Assembly (NCBI GenBank): GCA_009733775.1
Contig: WOGZ01000067.1
Coordinates: 62,001-126,000 of the forward strand
DNA length: 64,000 bases
Source of the DNA: Alectoria sarmentosa
Taxonomy: Eukaryota > Ascomycota > Lecanoromycetes > Lecanorales > Parmeliaceae
Direction of reading: 5' to 3'
Shown: piece by piece, positions 34,867 to 48,280 of the stretch
Layout: the number at the start of each line of letters is the position of its first letter
How positions within the stretch are numbered: position 1 is the first letter of the stretch
Made by a program: the position numbers and the translations under genes
Notes under the pieces: generated by a model
What the model saw: only the letters and a program-made list of their open reading frames with translations
Databases searched by the model: none
Told to the model about the DNA's origin: nothing

Positions 34867-35964
34867 ATGTCACCCCAAACACCCGAATCAGCTTTCACCT
34901 TCCTCGCCCAAGGAGCCGCCATCCAAGAATTCAACGTCGGCGGTGAAAACATAGTCTTGGGCTTCCCAGAGGCCAATCTCTACAAATCACACAATGCGCC
35001 CTACTTTGGCGAGACCATCGGCCGTACCACCAACCGGGTCAAAGACGCCCAAATACACAACCTCAATGGCAAAACATATGCATTACGTTCCAACGATGGT
35101 CCCAATTGCTTGCACGGTGGTGTCCAAGGGTGGGGCAAGAAAGACTTTGACGGCCCCGCACCTGTGAATCGAAATGGGAAAGAGGGGGTGCAGTTCACAT
35201 ATTTGAGTCAAGACGGCGAAGAAGGATACCCGGGCACGGTCGAGTGCACCGTCTGGTACACGGCTGGCAAGGAAGAAGATGGCACCACGGTTCTCGACGT
35301 CGAATACCAAGTCGAGTTGGTCGGGGACGAATGCGACGAGACGGTGGTCGGGGTTACGAATCACAGGTCAGGACTTCCTTTCACCCTCGACCTACGATCC
35401 ACTGCAGATCAAAGGCCGCTCGAGATGTGATGTTTGACCATGGCTAGCTACTTCAACCTCAACCCGACGTCCCCCACCATCGACGGCCACGCCATCACCC
35501 TCTGCACAGACCAGTATCTAACCCTCGACCCCAACTCCATTCCCACGGGGGGAATCACCGCGCATGCCTCCGCCCCGAAACCAAACACCACCTTCTTCCT
35601 CGGTCCCACCACTCCCTCCTTTGACGACTGCTTCGTCCTCGACCCGCCCAACATCATCCCCCTCGACACGCGCAGCCTGCCCTTGCGGACTCTGGTCCGC
35701 ATGTCGCATCCGGCCACCAAGCTGAACCTCGAGATATTGAGTACGGAACCGGCGTTCCAGTTCTACACGGGAGAGCATATCGAGGTGCCCGCGTTGGAGA
35801 CGAGTACGGGGGAGAAGATTGCAGCAAAGGGACCGAGGGCTGGGATCGCGGTGGAGCCGTCGCGGTACGTGGATGCGCCGAGGAGTGAGTGGAGGGGCCA
35901 GTGTTTGCTCAAGAAGGGCGAGATCTGGGGCGCGAAGAGTCGGTATAGGGCGTGGAAGGAGTGA
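34867..35964 (+). CDS. Aldose 1-epimerase (galactose mutarotase)
   Basis: Exons 34867-35366 and 35448-35964 give 338 residues, the normal length. The 81-base intron rebuilds the catalytic acid motif NH|SYFNL. Other family motifs are FGETIGRTTNRV, NCLHGGVQGWGKKDF, FYTGEHI and the C-terminal catalytic-base region GIAVEPSRYVDAP. The enzyme interconverts alpha and beta anomers of hexoses, feeding galactose/glucose metabolism; there is no signal peptide, so it is cytosolic. Confidence 0.92.
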
Positions 35965-38900
35965 GGGACGATGTGAGGAGAGAGGAGAGTCGTCATCATG
36001 ACCGCCAGTCGCGTTGCATCAAGCTTGGAGGATCGTACATGGAGCATAGCATACATAGATATACAGAGCTCACACTCGACATACCCAAAATTGTCCAACC
36101 CTTCCGTTTCCCCCCACGGTCGACAGACATGGCGTACATTCCAACACCTTGGCCGCCAGTCAAGTCGTCTACCGTGACAGAAGCAGCAGATATAAAACAC
36201 ACCCAACTCAGCTTCTGAGGCCATCCCTCCCCCTCTCCCTCCCTCCCTGCTATCCAAGCGAGCAAGCTAGCACGCTCCCATGACAATCCCAAGCCCTCCC
36301 GCCTCATCTTCCCCAAAAAGATAAAAATAAGAATAAAAGAATCAAAATAAAAACAACGCACCCAGGCCGAAGTCGCCAGTAACTCAGCTGACCACTTACT
36401 TGTCTATCAAAACGGATATAAGCATCCTAACGCCGTTCCGATCCGTTGGCCGTAGTCAAACGCGTTCCATGGCATTACTCACGTAAGATACATCCATCCA
36501 TCCATCCATCCATATCATCACCAAGAACGAGGCATTTGATCTCACCAATCTCTCTCTTTCTCTCTATCCCTGTGACCACTTCGGTCCCTCCGACCCTCGA
36601 TGGAAAAAGTCAAGGGGGAAAAAGTCTCTCACTCATTCATTCAATCATTCATTCAGTCAGTCAGTCATTCATTCATTCATTCATTCATTTGTTCTCCATG
36701 CCTGGATCTGACTCATGTAGATGGACTTGGCGGAAGACAATCAATCAATCACTCACTCCATCATCTCGGCAGCGTGATGCCTGAATATTATCGTGATCGA
36801 CATTCTGATACTCCCAATGGAGCCATGACCATCACGGCGGTCATCGCTCCGCTTAATAGATAGTGCCCGACGCTCGGAAATCTCGGGCTCGGGGGGGGCA
36901 ATAAAGGGTTTAAAAAGGGGTTAATAAAGATGACGGCAACTTTTGCCGGGATGGCCTCGTCCCTAAGGGCCCCCAGCGGAGCTTTCGCCTGTCCGAGCTC
37001 GGGACGGAAGTGTGCATTTTTCATTTTTGAACCCTTTCCTTAGACTCATGCCAGCAATTGGCGTCTCCATCTGCTTCTGCAGATGATGTATATCTAGACG
37101 AGTAGAGCGTTGGATTCACCTCTTACCCACCATGTCCTTCATTCCCATCTGGCTGCCTTCAGCCCTCAGCTCTCAGCTAGGCTTCTTCAGGAGACCACAT
37201 GCGATCATGCCCCTTTTCCGATGGATATAAACAGATCCGCCATGATATAGATGTATATATACATATGGGTGCCATCAGGCTCGAGCCCATCTCATCCTCC
37301 TTCAAGCCCAGTTGGAAAATCCACAGCAAAGCTTTCCTGGACGAATGCCTGCCCCCTGAATCTCTCCGCTGCACCAGCAACATCCTTTTCTCAAGCAAGC
37401 TGCATCTCCATGACGCATTTCATTGGCATCAGTGCATCGTTGTAGCACCACACTATTCTGACCTAGCGGCCCCATCTGTCTGGTGAGCGAATCGTAACCA
37501 AATGCCTGCGTCGACTATCATACCGTAGGATCCTTGTATGCATGTGGTGTGTACGACATCTCTCCAATATTCCCGACGGTACGCTTCATTAGGTGGCGAG
37601 GACGGCTGCCAATCTCATTGGGGGCATTGATGGTAGGCTGTAGACGTAGAAGCTGCTATCTCAAGGGACCTTGGATGATAAGGGACGTGCATCATGCAGT
37701 CTTCCTGGCGTTCCAGCTAGTCTACAAAGTCCCCCAGGCGGTGAGTAGGTTCGGGGTCCCCCGTCCACTGCGGCAAAAGAGTCTCGAAGCTTCTGGAGAG
37801 GGAAGATCATGTCCTCATCGTGGTTGGTCAGCAAGCTGTCTGAGGGATTTGGTCGGGTCTAGGGGCTCTAAGCCATGCAGACGGTACCGTCGACTGTCGT
37901 AGAGGCCGCCCATACGCGAGCACGGCTAGTCACTGGAAACCAAAAGACTAATGTCGAGTCACTAGGTTCGACTGTCTGGACTAGAGCTGAGCTGCACAGG
38001 CCCCCCCCCCCTCCTCATAGGCCCACGGGGATCAAGGTGGCCACAACTAAACGTCCTTTGTGGCTAGGCAAAGTTGTGTCTTGCACTATGCCCGCATGAG
38101 CTCATCTCCGTGCCTGGGAATTGCGTCCAGAAGTCAATGGCGGTCTGCACTTGGCCTGCTGTTTCGGCACGGCCGTTGACTTGAGAAACTTTGATTATTC
38201 TATCACTCCTTCGGGGACCATATGTCTTCAGCTAATGCGGGGGGTTGATGCTAAAGCTGTCGTCCTGTGTGGTGGTGCATAGGATCGAATCCGCTGAGAG
38301 CCGTGATCGAGTTATTTTCCGTGTCGATGGTAGAGACATTCCGCCATAGCAATTGGCATGAGCTTTGCCACGTAGATCGTCATGGGGTAGGTGGTTCTAA
38401 AGCTGCAGACGTAAGCTTGTATCGAGGCCGGCTGGTCGAGCTCCCCTGTCATGGCTTGGACTGACTCCACTTTCGAGGGATTCAAATTGCCGTCTCGCCA
38501 TAGCCAATCAGTCAATACGGATAACAGCTTTTCTCAAGCTTTTTCTGTCAGAGCTCGTCGCAGGGTGCAGCGAGGTCGTCATCCAGCTCGAACGAACAAA
38601 ATGGTCCCACGACACCCTACCTATTCTCCGCAAAGGTCTCCCTACATGTTGCGGCTTGTCTTTCTTGACCCCACTCTTTGCAAAGGCTATTCCAGGAAGC
38701 AGATGATACACAGCTAAATGGGTAGATCAACGCGAGACGACATCCGATGTCGGTGCTCATAGCGCTGAGCCAATCCTCTGAAGGGCCATACGACGAGCGC
38801 TGTGTCGTTTCTGGCAACCGTAGCTATGGCTCTGATGCATGATGGTGCAGTCCTACACTATCTGGCACCAAGCTGTGAGCTACCGCTGCTCGAAGACTGG

Positions 38901-39281
38901 TACGCCTTAGCAGCTCATGTACGTATGTACCTCAAACAAAGTCTTGATATTGACTGCCTCATACAAACAGCAGCTGGATTCAAGACTGTTGACTGACAAT
39001 GACTTCAGACAGTGTTACCACGCCTAGAAAGACGAAAGGAAAAGGAAAGATGGGAACCACATCGGGTTGAACAGTCGAGAGATATTCGAGGCAATCAGCG
39101 TCACATTCATGACATGTACTTGGAATGGAGATCGGCAATTCACCTAGCCCGTACTGTCCTCAAGAGCAGAGAAATGCAACAGGCGTTCGCTCCAGCTTAT
39201 CGCCAGCGCTTAGAGGCTTTATCCTGAAGATCAACTTCTGTACTGAGACATTGTTGGTAGCTTTCCCCTTATCAGCCGTCC
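35965..39281. other. Long intergenic stretch with simple repeats
   Basis: No gene is supported in 3.3 kb. It contains ATCC runs (about 36489-36512), ATTC/CAGT runs (about 36633-36690), a C-run at about 38000-38012 and a G-run at about 36891-36898. Open frames here are short and unrecognised. Confidence 0.45.
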
Positions 39282-40243
39282 TCATTGAACAATCTTCAAC
39301 GAGAAGTCCACGTGCGGCACACCTTGGTGTATACTGCTGCTGCTTATCACGTCCACATCGTTGCAAACAAATTCTTCAACGTTAGCCTCTGTCAAGCCAC
39401 CACTGACTTCGACTAGGAACTCTCTCCTCCCTTTCCACCTCTCCTTTAGGCTCCTTGCGGCTACCTTGACTCCTTGACCTGTGAAATTGTCAAGCATGAC
39501 CACATCAGCGCCAGCTGCTACAGCCTCGTCGGCTTCTGCCTCACTCTGGCACTCGACCTCAACTTTGATAGCGAAGCCTCCAGCTGCCTGTGCCGCCTTG
39601 ACGGCGCGAGTAATGCTACCAGCAGCTACAACATGGTTGTCTTTGAGCATAGTCATAGCGCTGAGGTCAATACGGTGTGGATCACACCCTCCAGCGAGCA
39701 TACCATACTTCTCGACTAGGCGAAACCCTGGTGTGGTCTTTCGGGTGCCGGCAAGTGTATTGGAGTAGCCTGCTTTGCGGACGAGGGAGAGCATGCGGGC
39801 GGACCTAGTGGCTATAGCTGAGCACCTCGCGAGGGTGTTGAGGGCTACTCGTTCTCCAAGGAGGATTCTCCGGACTGGACCGCGGACGGTTGCACAGTGG
39901 GTGATCGGAGTAAAGGATTGGCCTTCATTTATGTGCCATTCTACACTGACATGGTTGGCTTAGCTTCTGGTGTTGAAAGAGAACTTGAGAAGAAAGAAGA
40001 GGCCGGTGAAATCAACGTTGGGAGGTCATACGCGCAATCCAGCTGTCTGAAGACCTCATCGAAGAAGGGCAGCCCAGCTACCATGCCCGGACTCTTCCCC
40101 AACAGCTTGGCTTCAGCAATGGACTCTCCCACGACAAATCCGCCATAATCAAAGCTAGGACAGTCCTCTTCTAGCCATGTGGAAACCATACGTTTATATG
40201 TCTGCGGCAGGAGGTGCGCTACGTTGCCATGATTGGAGGCCAT
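39282..40243 (-). CDS. BNA6: Nicotinate-nucleotide pyrophosphorylase (quinolinate phosphoribosyltransferase)
   Basis: Exons 40243-40032 and 39945-39282 give 291 residues, the family length. The 86-base intron joins FFDEVFRQLDC to A-VEWHINEG. Diagnostic motifs are ARCSAIATRSARM, TRKTTPGFRLVEKYGMLAGG (active-site Arg, His/Arg and Lys residues around TRKT and the following GGCDPHRIDL), MLKDNH, KVEVEC and VMLDNF, with VEVSGGLTE near the end. It makes nicotinate mononucleotide from quinolinate and PRPP, the step that joins the kynurenine pathway to NAD. Confidence 0.95.
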
Positions 40244-40810
40244 GGCCCATTCAAAGGCCGTGAGTCCTTCCGGCTGGAGGGCTCAGGTGCAGAGGACTGC
40301 AAGGCTTCTCGGGTTTTTTCAAGGCTGGAGTATGCTCGAGATTTTCCTTTGAGAAAAGGAAAGCAAGGCGGAAAGTCGACCTCGAGGCAAGGGCCGTTCT
40401 CGTTGACCTGTTCGTCCTTATACCTTAACTCCGGCTACGTTTCGGATTTTAAACCCTCTCGAAAGGATGAGAATGGCTTCATGTATTCGGTACGAGACGA
40501 GGCTTTACTGTACATGATTGAGCTATGCCGTCTTGTTTTCAATTCAAGATATCTTGTTCACTTTTCTAGTATCCCAGCTTGTCACATAGTCATAAGTGTG
40601 TACATGAATTGCAAGTATGTACGGTCGTATGAGCCGATGCAATCCCTTGGCCGCGAATCTCGTGAACGAGTGTTGATGATAGGTAGTCTTCCAGCTCTAC
40701 GCCATCGCTGTCATTTGTCTCATAAAGTTGCCCATGATCCATGTGGGTATACCAATCCTTAGACCCTCCATAGCCGATGCCTGAACCTCGATAACGCCCT
40801 TATCCTGTGA
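40244..40810. other. Intergenic
   Basis: It is between two minus-strand genes. The plus-strand frame 40214-40762 is antisense at its start and otherwise unrecognised; I treat it as chance. Confidence 0.4.
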
Positions 40811-41614
40811 CTAGATTTCCAGGAATCGGACCTTGCGATTCTCGTCCGCCCTCACGCCATTGTTCCCATGACTAGTGCCGTTGCCTGAGGATCCGGGCTC
40901 CAAGTCTCGCCGCCTCCGCCTATCCCCCCTCTTCTGCCTCGCCTCCTTCGCTTCTCTATTTTTCCACTCTGCAACCTGCTTCTTTCGCCGTTCCGCTCGT
41001 GCATTCGCTATTGCTGGCGTGGGTAGAAACCCGACTCCGTTGATACCGTAGCCATCATCAGAGGGATCACTAGGGTTGTGGCCAGTGATTTCTTCGTCGT
41101 GCCACCAAAGCGTTGGAGACAGGGGAGGCGACCTTGACTTTTTCGCTGATGGGGGAGGTGTGGGCGAGGATATAGGGCGTAATCGGGGGGTTTCAGGAAT
41201 CTCGAGAAGCGTTACTGAGGGCCTATCTTGTATTCCGCATGGCGCCCAGGCTGTAAAAGGGCCATTTGGTGGGGTCATCGGAGCATTGTAAGTCTGGTTC
41301 GGAAGGATGATATTCGGATTGAAGCCACCCGAATAGAGACCAGTCTCTGAACGACTCATTCGAGATTCGGTAGGCATACCAAAATCCAGGTTCGAAATGG
41401 GACTATGTTCCTGCAGGTCCAAGTTTTCCAAGTGCCCCACAACGGTCGTTCGAGGGCTGCCTTCGTTAGAGCATCCGTGCTCGAGCAAAGGCCTCGTTGG
41501 TAGATTGGTAGTTCTCAGGCGTGAGGGAGATGGAGCATCAACGAGTAGTGAGTCATCGTTTCTTCGCTTTCGTTTTGGTGAAAGATATCTGCTCGAAGAG
41601 ACCTCGTCCTGCAT
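40811..41614 (-). CDS. Conserved fungal protein of unknown function, disordered
   Basis: A single exon of 267 residues from Met 41614 (MQDEVSSSRYLSPKRKRR); the frame is open up to 41668. It is mostly low-complexity (Ser/Pro/Asn). The clearest block is near the C-terminus: WWHDEEITGHNPSDPSDDGY, then GINGVGFLPTPAIANARAER followed by a basic helix (RRKKQVAEWKNREAKEARQ). I recall this block from other fungi but no function. Basic clusters at both ends suggest nuclear location. I see no catalytic motif. Confidence 0.65.
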   Translation of the reverse strand: MQDEVSSSRYLSPKRKRRNDDSLLVDAPSPSRLRTTNLPTRPLLEHGCSNEGSPRTTVVGHLENLDLQEHSPISNLDFGMPTESRMSRSETGLYSGGFNPNIILPNQTYNAPMTPPNGPFTAWAPCGIQDRPSVTLLEIPETPRLRPISSPTPPPSAKKSRSPPLSPTLWWHDEEITGHNPSDPSDDGYGINGVGFLPTPAIANARAERRKKQVAEWKNREAKEARQKRGDRRRRRDLEPGSSGNGTSHGNNGVRADENRKVRFLEI

Positions 41615-41668
41615 TTTGTGTGGGGGGAATTTGAGGTGGCTGGGATAGGGATAGGGATCTAGGAACAC

Positions 41669-43188
41669 TGAGGTCTTCTTAAAGTCTTATTCCGAGTACT
41701 CAAAGCCATGTTTGCTCTCACTCGCCGACTGTATCAAGACTTTTTCTAGATGATATGGGCGGTGAGGAAGACGGGTGAAAGTGGTCACCTTGTCTGTGGA
41801 TTCCGAATCCGCTCGGGCGAAGTTTCAGGGTCCATGCAAGATGTAGAGTATCTGCCTGCTGCCCGCTGCCCTCCCTTCTCATACTCTTGCCACTTCTTCA
41901 CCTTCCCCTTTAGCCCAGTTGGTTGAAGTTTTGAAAACCAACATCATTGATGCAAGCTTGACAAGAATCTGAAACAAGGCAACGATACTCATGCTTCACA
42001 ATGGAGGTTTGCGCTTTTTGGTGGGACCAGAAGTCTGCCTGACTGTGAAACAGGAATGTTTGCTTGAGTCGTTCTCCAGATGTTTTGCTCTGATTTCTCA
42101 GTCTCGAATTGCTTTGAACGACTGCTAGACATCCGAGCAGAGTAGTGTCTCTCCCAAACAAGACTTCGTCTAGTGCTTCGTGATCTAGCTTTCTCGATCC
42201 ACACTTGAAGATAACATGAACAGCCCAATATACGCCTGGAATCTATGTCAACCTGTCGCCGAGGATATGCCCTTCAGAGGCTTCCTCTACTCCAATTGAC
42301 TGGTCATCAAGTACTAGCATCATGAAAAGGAAAGCCAAATTGCAATCAGTGCATTGATGACTTCCACAATTGTGCCACTTTTCGAAGACATCTTCTACTT
42401 GTACATAATATCAAGAAAGCGGTACAAAGCGTGGCCAGTTTTCTTCCAACCATCCAATCTCGACCCTTCCCACCCTTCACAACTGTAAGGACCTGCAGAA
42501 ACTATTCGCTTTTTCGACCAGGTAACGTTTCAGGAGCACGAAGACTTGTGGATTGGTTTCATCCAGTTGTCACAACATCAAGACATCGTGCCCAACCCCC
42601 TTTTGGCTTTCGTAAACACCAATGTGTCCGTCAAAACCATGGTGCACTCCCTCCACTCTAGTCATTCCTCATTTCTAAATCTCCATCCGACCTATTCACA
42701 TAATGGGCTCGCTGTACGAACAACTTTGCTCAAACCCTGAGTCGCATGGACCGAAAGCGAGCAACAAGAAGATCGTATGATCGCGAGAATGAAATGTTGA
42801 GGCATCTCAGAGCATGCAGTACGCTCGCATGCACTTCAATACCATCTACTCGCTCTCAAGATAAAACGCACTGTGACATGAACAGTGTGGGTCAATGTTC
42901 TCAGTAGTAGATACAATCTGCATGAAGAAACGGACACAAAATCCGTCTGATCATATTTAAAGCTTGGAGCAACCGGGCTTTTGTTATGGCATTCAAACAT
43001 TTCATTGATTCCGGTCAAGCAGTCTTTTGTAGCGATCCCCTTGATATTTCTTAGGTTGCATCCACAGTATCGACAAGAATAGGATCTTAGGAAGGAAAAG
43101 GAAAGACCATCAACCACCCCTGCCAATACTCCTCAGACTGCGAGCAGAACAGCACGCATGTCTAATCCCCCTGTGTGACGCGCCCCTT
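41669..43188. other. Intergenic, no supportable gene
   Basis: Only short chance frames are seen. The last part is the 3' flank of the proton-ATPase gene. Confidence 0.45.
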
Positions 43189-46100
43189 CTATTCGTCCAT
43201 CTCAGCCTCCGTGGCCCTCGTGCCCAAATGCCAGCGGCTGCCACCCTTATCGTCGCGCTCATGCTCGATGGCGACCTTGCTGAGATGACCGATGATGTTT
43301 TCCATCTGGGTATCGCTTCGGCTACGGCTTTTGCGGCCAAGGTTGTCGAGCCATTCGATCTGGTTCATCAGATAGTAGATGATGGCGATGACAATCTGGG
43401 AAAGCACAAAATGTCAGTAAGATGGTGGACTAGGAACAGCTGGTTGGGACTTACGGTGACACCGATGGAGTAAGCCCAGATGACAACGGCAGTCACAACG
43501 CTCGTGCGACCATTCGGGTTGAGATTGGCGCGGTCGCGAGGATCTGTGGCATAGCCTTCTCCGGAGAGCCATCCAAAGACACAGAACAAAGTTGATAGGA
43601 CATCGACACCGAAGATGGCGGCAACGAGTTGCCAAGCAGGCCAGGTCTGACCGCCACGAGTAACGAATATGAGCCAATTCTCGGTCAAGGAGACTTCCAG
43701 GAAGAGAACTTCTTGAACATTTGCGAAGTTCTCGATGATACCTCCGTTGGGGAGAAACATCGATCCGCGGATGACCCAGGTACCGAGTGCAAGCAAACAT
43801 CCCATAGTGACACTGATAACCCAGATCTTTGGCAACTGCCATTCCACAGGGCGAGCTTCGAAATGGGCGTTGTCGTAGGCCACAGCGATGGTTGCCAAGT
43901 CGGCGAACAGAGCAAGGAAGACAATAAGTTCGACGCCGATAGTCTCATTGATGATGACCATTGAGGTAACCAAGTAGATTTCCAGATGGAAGCAGAGGGC
44001 GATACGGTATTGGATATAAGCCTTCATACGCTGGAAGATCTGTCGTGCAATCTTGATGGCGCTGACGATAGTGCTGAGACCGGGTGCAAGGAAGACGATA
44101 TCGGCGGCGGCTTGAGCGGCTTCGGAAGCTCCTTCTACAGCGATACCACAATCAGACTTCTTGAGAGAAGGCGCATCGTTAACACCGTCACCTGTCATGG
44201 CGGTAAGATGTCCTCGCTGTTGGATCATTTCAACAACTTGGTACTTGTGCTCGGGGAAGACTTCAGCGAAACCATCGGCTCTTTCCACAAGATCGTGTTG
44301 AGTTGTGCCGCTGAGACCTCCGTGAATCAGTCTGTCAGAATTGTAGACTTTGGTGCCCAGTGCCAACATCTTGCAGGTTTCCTTGGCAATAGCAATGGCA
44401 TCACCTGTAAGCATCTTGACTTGAAGACCGAGGAATTGAGCCTCAGCGATAGTCTGAGCGGTATCTTCACGAGGAGGATCGAACATGGACAACATTCCGA
44501 GTAGCTCCCAAGGCTCGTTGTCCTTTTTCACAGCAACACCTAGGGATCGGAAACCTCTGCGAGCGAATTCTGCAGCCTTGTTCTTGAACAGATCCGAGGT
44601 CTCTTGAGTGCACTCTGAAAGATTGAGAATAGCCTTTGGTGCACCCTTTGCTGCAATGTAACTGTGACCATCACATGTACATTCGGTAGTGATACGCTTT
44701 GAGACAGGATCAAAGGGTGTATATTTCTGAGTCTTCCAGCCCTGCTCCAAAATCTCTCGTGCTTTGGGATAGCGCTTGAGGGTGAGGATGGTGACTTTGT
44801 CGATAGGATCCAGTGACTTGATGTTATGAGATGATGCGAGGACCGCGACTGCCATCATCCAGTTGACATCTACATCTTCTGCAACGTAAGGTTCCCGGAT
44901 GGACAGCTGGTTGGCTGTGAGGGTTCCAGTTTTGTCAGAGCAGAGGACATCAACGCCCTAATATCTGCGGTCAGCATACTCGCATCGATGGACTCTAAAA
45001 AGTAAACATACTGCCAACGATTCAATAGCGGTCAATTTCTGAACAATGGCCTTGTCCTTTGCCAAGTACGCAGCACCAACAGCCAAAGTAGTAGTTGTCA
45101 CAACAGGTAGACCGACGGGGACACCAACCACCAGTAGAATCAGAAGGTAGTGGAGCAAGTTGTTGGAGCCAAGTTCAGGAGTAGCAATCTTGAGATGATG
45201 GTAAAAAGCGCCGATCCAGGCGATTAAGATCCAGGCCACGACGATGACGAGGAGCGAAGTACCAATGGAGTTCATGATAGCCTTGAAATGACCTTGATCT
45301 TTGGCACCTTGAACCAACGAAGCAGTTCGGCCGACGAAAGAGGTCCTAGCAGGTGCAGTCACTACAGCGAAGGCCTTTCCACGCTTGCAACCAGTGGTGT
45401 AATATGCGGTATCACCCATGAATTTATCAACGGCCAAGGATTCTCCAGTGATAGCAGACTGATCGGCAGCAACCAAGGAATGACCATGATGCTTCTCCTC
45501 CTCCTCGTCATCCTCTTCTCCTTCCTTCTTCTCGGAAGGTTCGTTGAGTTCTTGGCGCATCAGCTCTTTGTATTCCTCGAAGGCCTCTGGGGTGTCATAG
45601 TTGCAAATCAACCGGGCGTCAGCTGGGATGACCTGGCCTTCTTCGATGATGATCTGCAAATTGTGAGCTTGTGTGCAAGTATTATAGGGAGCCAGAACAT
45701 ACAATATCCCCAGGGACAAGTTCACGAGCCTTGATGTCCTCTTCTTTCCCATTCCGAACGACTGTGGCTCTCATAGCAATGTCACCCTTGAGAGATGCGA
45801 CGACATCTGCAGCCTGCTTTTCTTGGTACCAACCGACAGTAGCGTTCAGAAGAAGAATGGCAATGATGACACCGAAATCAATCCATTCACGTAGGCCGGC
45901 AGCGACGAGGACAGCAATCTCCATAACTGTGTTTCATGTTAATTGTGATCAGCATCAAGATCGCAACGGAGGCTTACCGTAGAGGATGGGGCCGGTGAAG
46001 TATGACAAGAACTGAGATTGTTAGTTGGTGCTCTTATGTTTTTGTTGCACACGTTTTCGCGTCATACCTTGAGGAACAAGTTCTCTTTCTCGGTGGTCTT

Positions 46101-46614
46101 TGAAAGGTCAGTCAGTATAGACCGGATCCCGAAGAGCACTGATCAAGTACTGACCAACTCATTGAATCCGGTCTTTTTGCGACGGTTCTCAACCTCAGAG
46201 TCAGAGATACCCTGCTTGATGTCTGCCTCGAGCCACTGCCAATCGCGTCAGTAAAGAGGTATGTTGATGTCCTATCGACATGTAGCTCACATCGTCAGGA
46301 ATCTCTAACGAGCCATCTCCTCCATCGACTTTAGGAACACGAGCCCAAATTTTCCACCAAGGCTTCTTGACATCGGCGGCTTCCATGGACACGACGGACT
46401 TCCTCCGGGGACCCTCATAATAGGAGGAGATGTAAGCGACTAGATTAGCATATTCCTCGCCGTTTTCCAGGTCTGGTTTCGCGTAGATGGATCCCTTGTG
46501 TTCAGCGCCGGACTGTTTGCGACCGCCTTCACCTTCGTTGTCGAATTTTGGCTCATCGAAACGGAGGTGGTTCTCGGCGGAATTGTCGGTAGCGTTCTCG
46601 TCGGGAGGAGCCAT
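43189..46614 (-). CDS. PMA1: Plasma-membrane proton ATPase (P-type, IIIA)
   Basis: Eight exons: 46614-46291, 46235-46155, 46097-46068 (30 bases), 46011-45978, 45926-45703, 45653-45012, 44957-43455, 43395-43189. All junctions keep frame, giving 1014 residues. Motifs are an acidic N-terminus, GFNEL-TTEKENLFLK-FLSYFTGP across three exons, SAITGESLAVDK (actuator), VPVGLPV in M4, the phosphorylated Asp in CSDKTGTLT at the start of exon 7, KGAPKAIL (nucleotide pocket), MLTGDA and TGDGVNDAPSLKKSD. The C-terminal regulatory tail ends GTRATEAEMDE. It pumps protons out of the cell and drives nutrient uptake. An EEDDEEEEKHHGH insert in the actuator domain lengthens it. The many small 5' exons are usual for this gene in Pezizomycotina. 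Confidence 0.96.
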
Positions 46615-48280
46615 TGCAGCTTCTGGGGTTGTAGATACTGCAATAACCAGATGTTGGGTGGTGATGGCACCGAGGTGGTGATGGGGAGAGAGAGAAAAAA
46701 AAGCAAACGGAGTGGAGAGGTGATGTAGGAAGACGGAGGCGAGATGGGCAAGAGCTCTTATAGTTTACTGTCTCACACTGAGCTAGCTCGAGCAACGAGG
46801 CTTCCTTATTCGCCAATTCACCAATTCACCCCCCAAGTTGAGTTTTTTAAAACCGTTAAATTGGCGCGAAAAAATCCTCCAACTCAATAATCCCTCACTT
46901 CTGGTAGCATTCTCAGCCTATTTTGAAGCAAAACACTTGTCGGGATTGGGCGGGAATTCGAGCTGACAGGGATATAGATTACGGCTAATGTTTCTCAAAT
47001 ACAGCCAGGTCTGCATTCATTTCACTTTGACTCAGGCTTTGAAGCTTTTGCTTCACAGCTGCTGTCAATGTTGGTGGTTGGCAATTGGCACAACAAATTT
47101 GATATTTATTACCAAGATATCCATCAAATTACCTATGATTGTTTCTGAGTCCTGCAGGGCACGAGACTTGAAAATGTAACAAGGCAATATTCAAGATGGA
47201 ACCGAATCAATTATTTCAATTATTGACTCGTCATCATCTTGCATCTCGGAGGATGATTACTGTGTTACGAATTACAACAGGATGCATAGGTAAGTACGGT
47301 AAACTGTAATGTATAATCTCGTCACCGGCTGCGCGGGGTAAACAATCCGCTCATTGCTCAACAACTTGAACGAGACCAGCCCAGTAATAATGAAAAGGCT
47401 CGGGTCAAGACAGGGTACAGGTCGTCCAATATTAATCTGATGATTGATTCGTCTCATCATCGTACTCATCCATCATGTACATAGGTACTGTCAACTTTAT
47501 CTAAAGTGTGCGATGAATAGGTAGATCAAGTAGCCAAGGTACTTGTCCTCTTCCCTTCTCTCTCTCTCTCTCTCTCTCTTTCCCTCTCAACGTGAACCGA
47601 AAAAGAGACAGCACACTTGTCTGGTTGTTTGGCTATTTTGTCATTTTCCCGAAGCTCGGCCTCTTTTTCCCGGGACAGATGCTGATAATTCCCTCAATGG
47701 CCTCAATTCCTCTGCCTCTGCAGCTGACCGTCAACCACAAAGGGTCTGCCTCAGTGCGCAGTTTGAGTCCATGCTCTGCCATTTGCGAATTCATAAAATT
47801 GCATATGCAAATAATAGCACTTCTTGCACTGCAGAGACTAGAGAAAGACAAGCTTCGATCGGCATGGTTACGGTACGGGTAAAACAGCACGGACAGGGAT
47901 GTGGCGGATACATGGCTTCGCTCGCTGATAAGGCCACTGCTCATTGATAAAGCGCCGAGCTCAGGCCGCAGAGTGATCTTCCTACGAGGATGTTGCTACG
48001 GTTACATGTGCAGGTTCTGCTACTACAACAGGCAATTGTAGCCTTACCTGTAAATGGTTCAACTGACTGGTCTGACAGTTCACGAGGTCGTTGAGTGATT
48101 TATTGAGCTTCATTGCCGTGCATAGAGATCCCCTGATTTGTAATCACCGTCTGTGGCGTCGCTGACTCTTGTGCCGAATACGCTTCGGAAACCGCGTGCG
48201 TAGGGACTGCTGACTTACTCTGTTGGTACAGCGATTCCTAAGCGGAAAGAAGTATATACCTCGCAGGTCTCGAAAATCGC
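46615..48280. other. Intergenic, PMA1 promoter side
   Basis: It contains a CT run (about 47558-47580). No gene is supported; the overlapping frames at 47543-47947 on both strands have no recognisable feature. Confidence 0.45.

Noticed and set aside
9128..36000. Secondary-metabolite gene cluster, suggested by a Zn2Cys6 regulator, hydrolase and decarboxylase in one window
   Set aside because: There is no backbone synthase, transporter or P450, and the neighbours are housekeeping genes or unrelated families.
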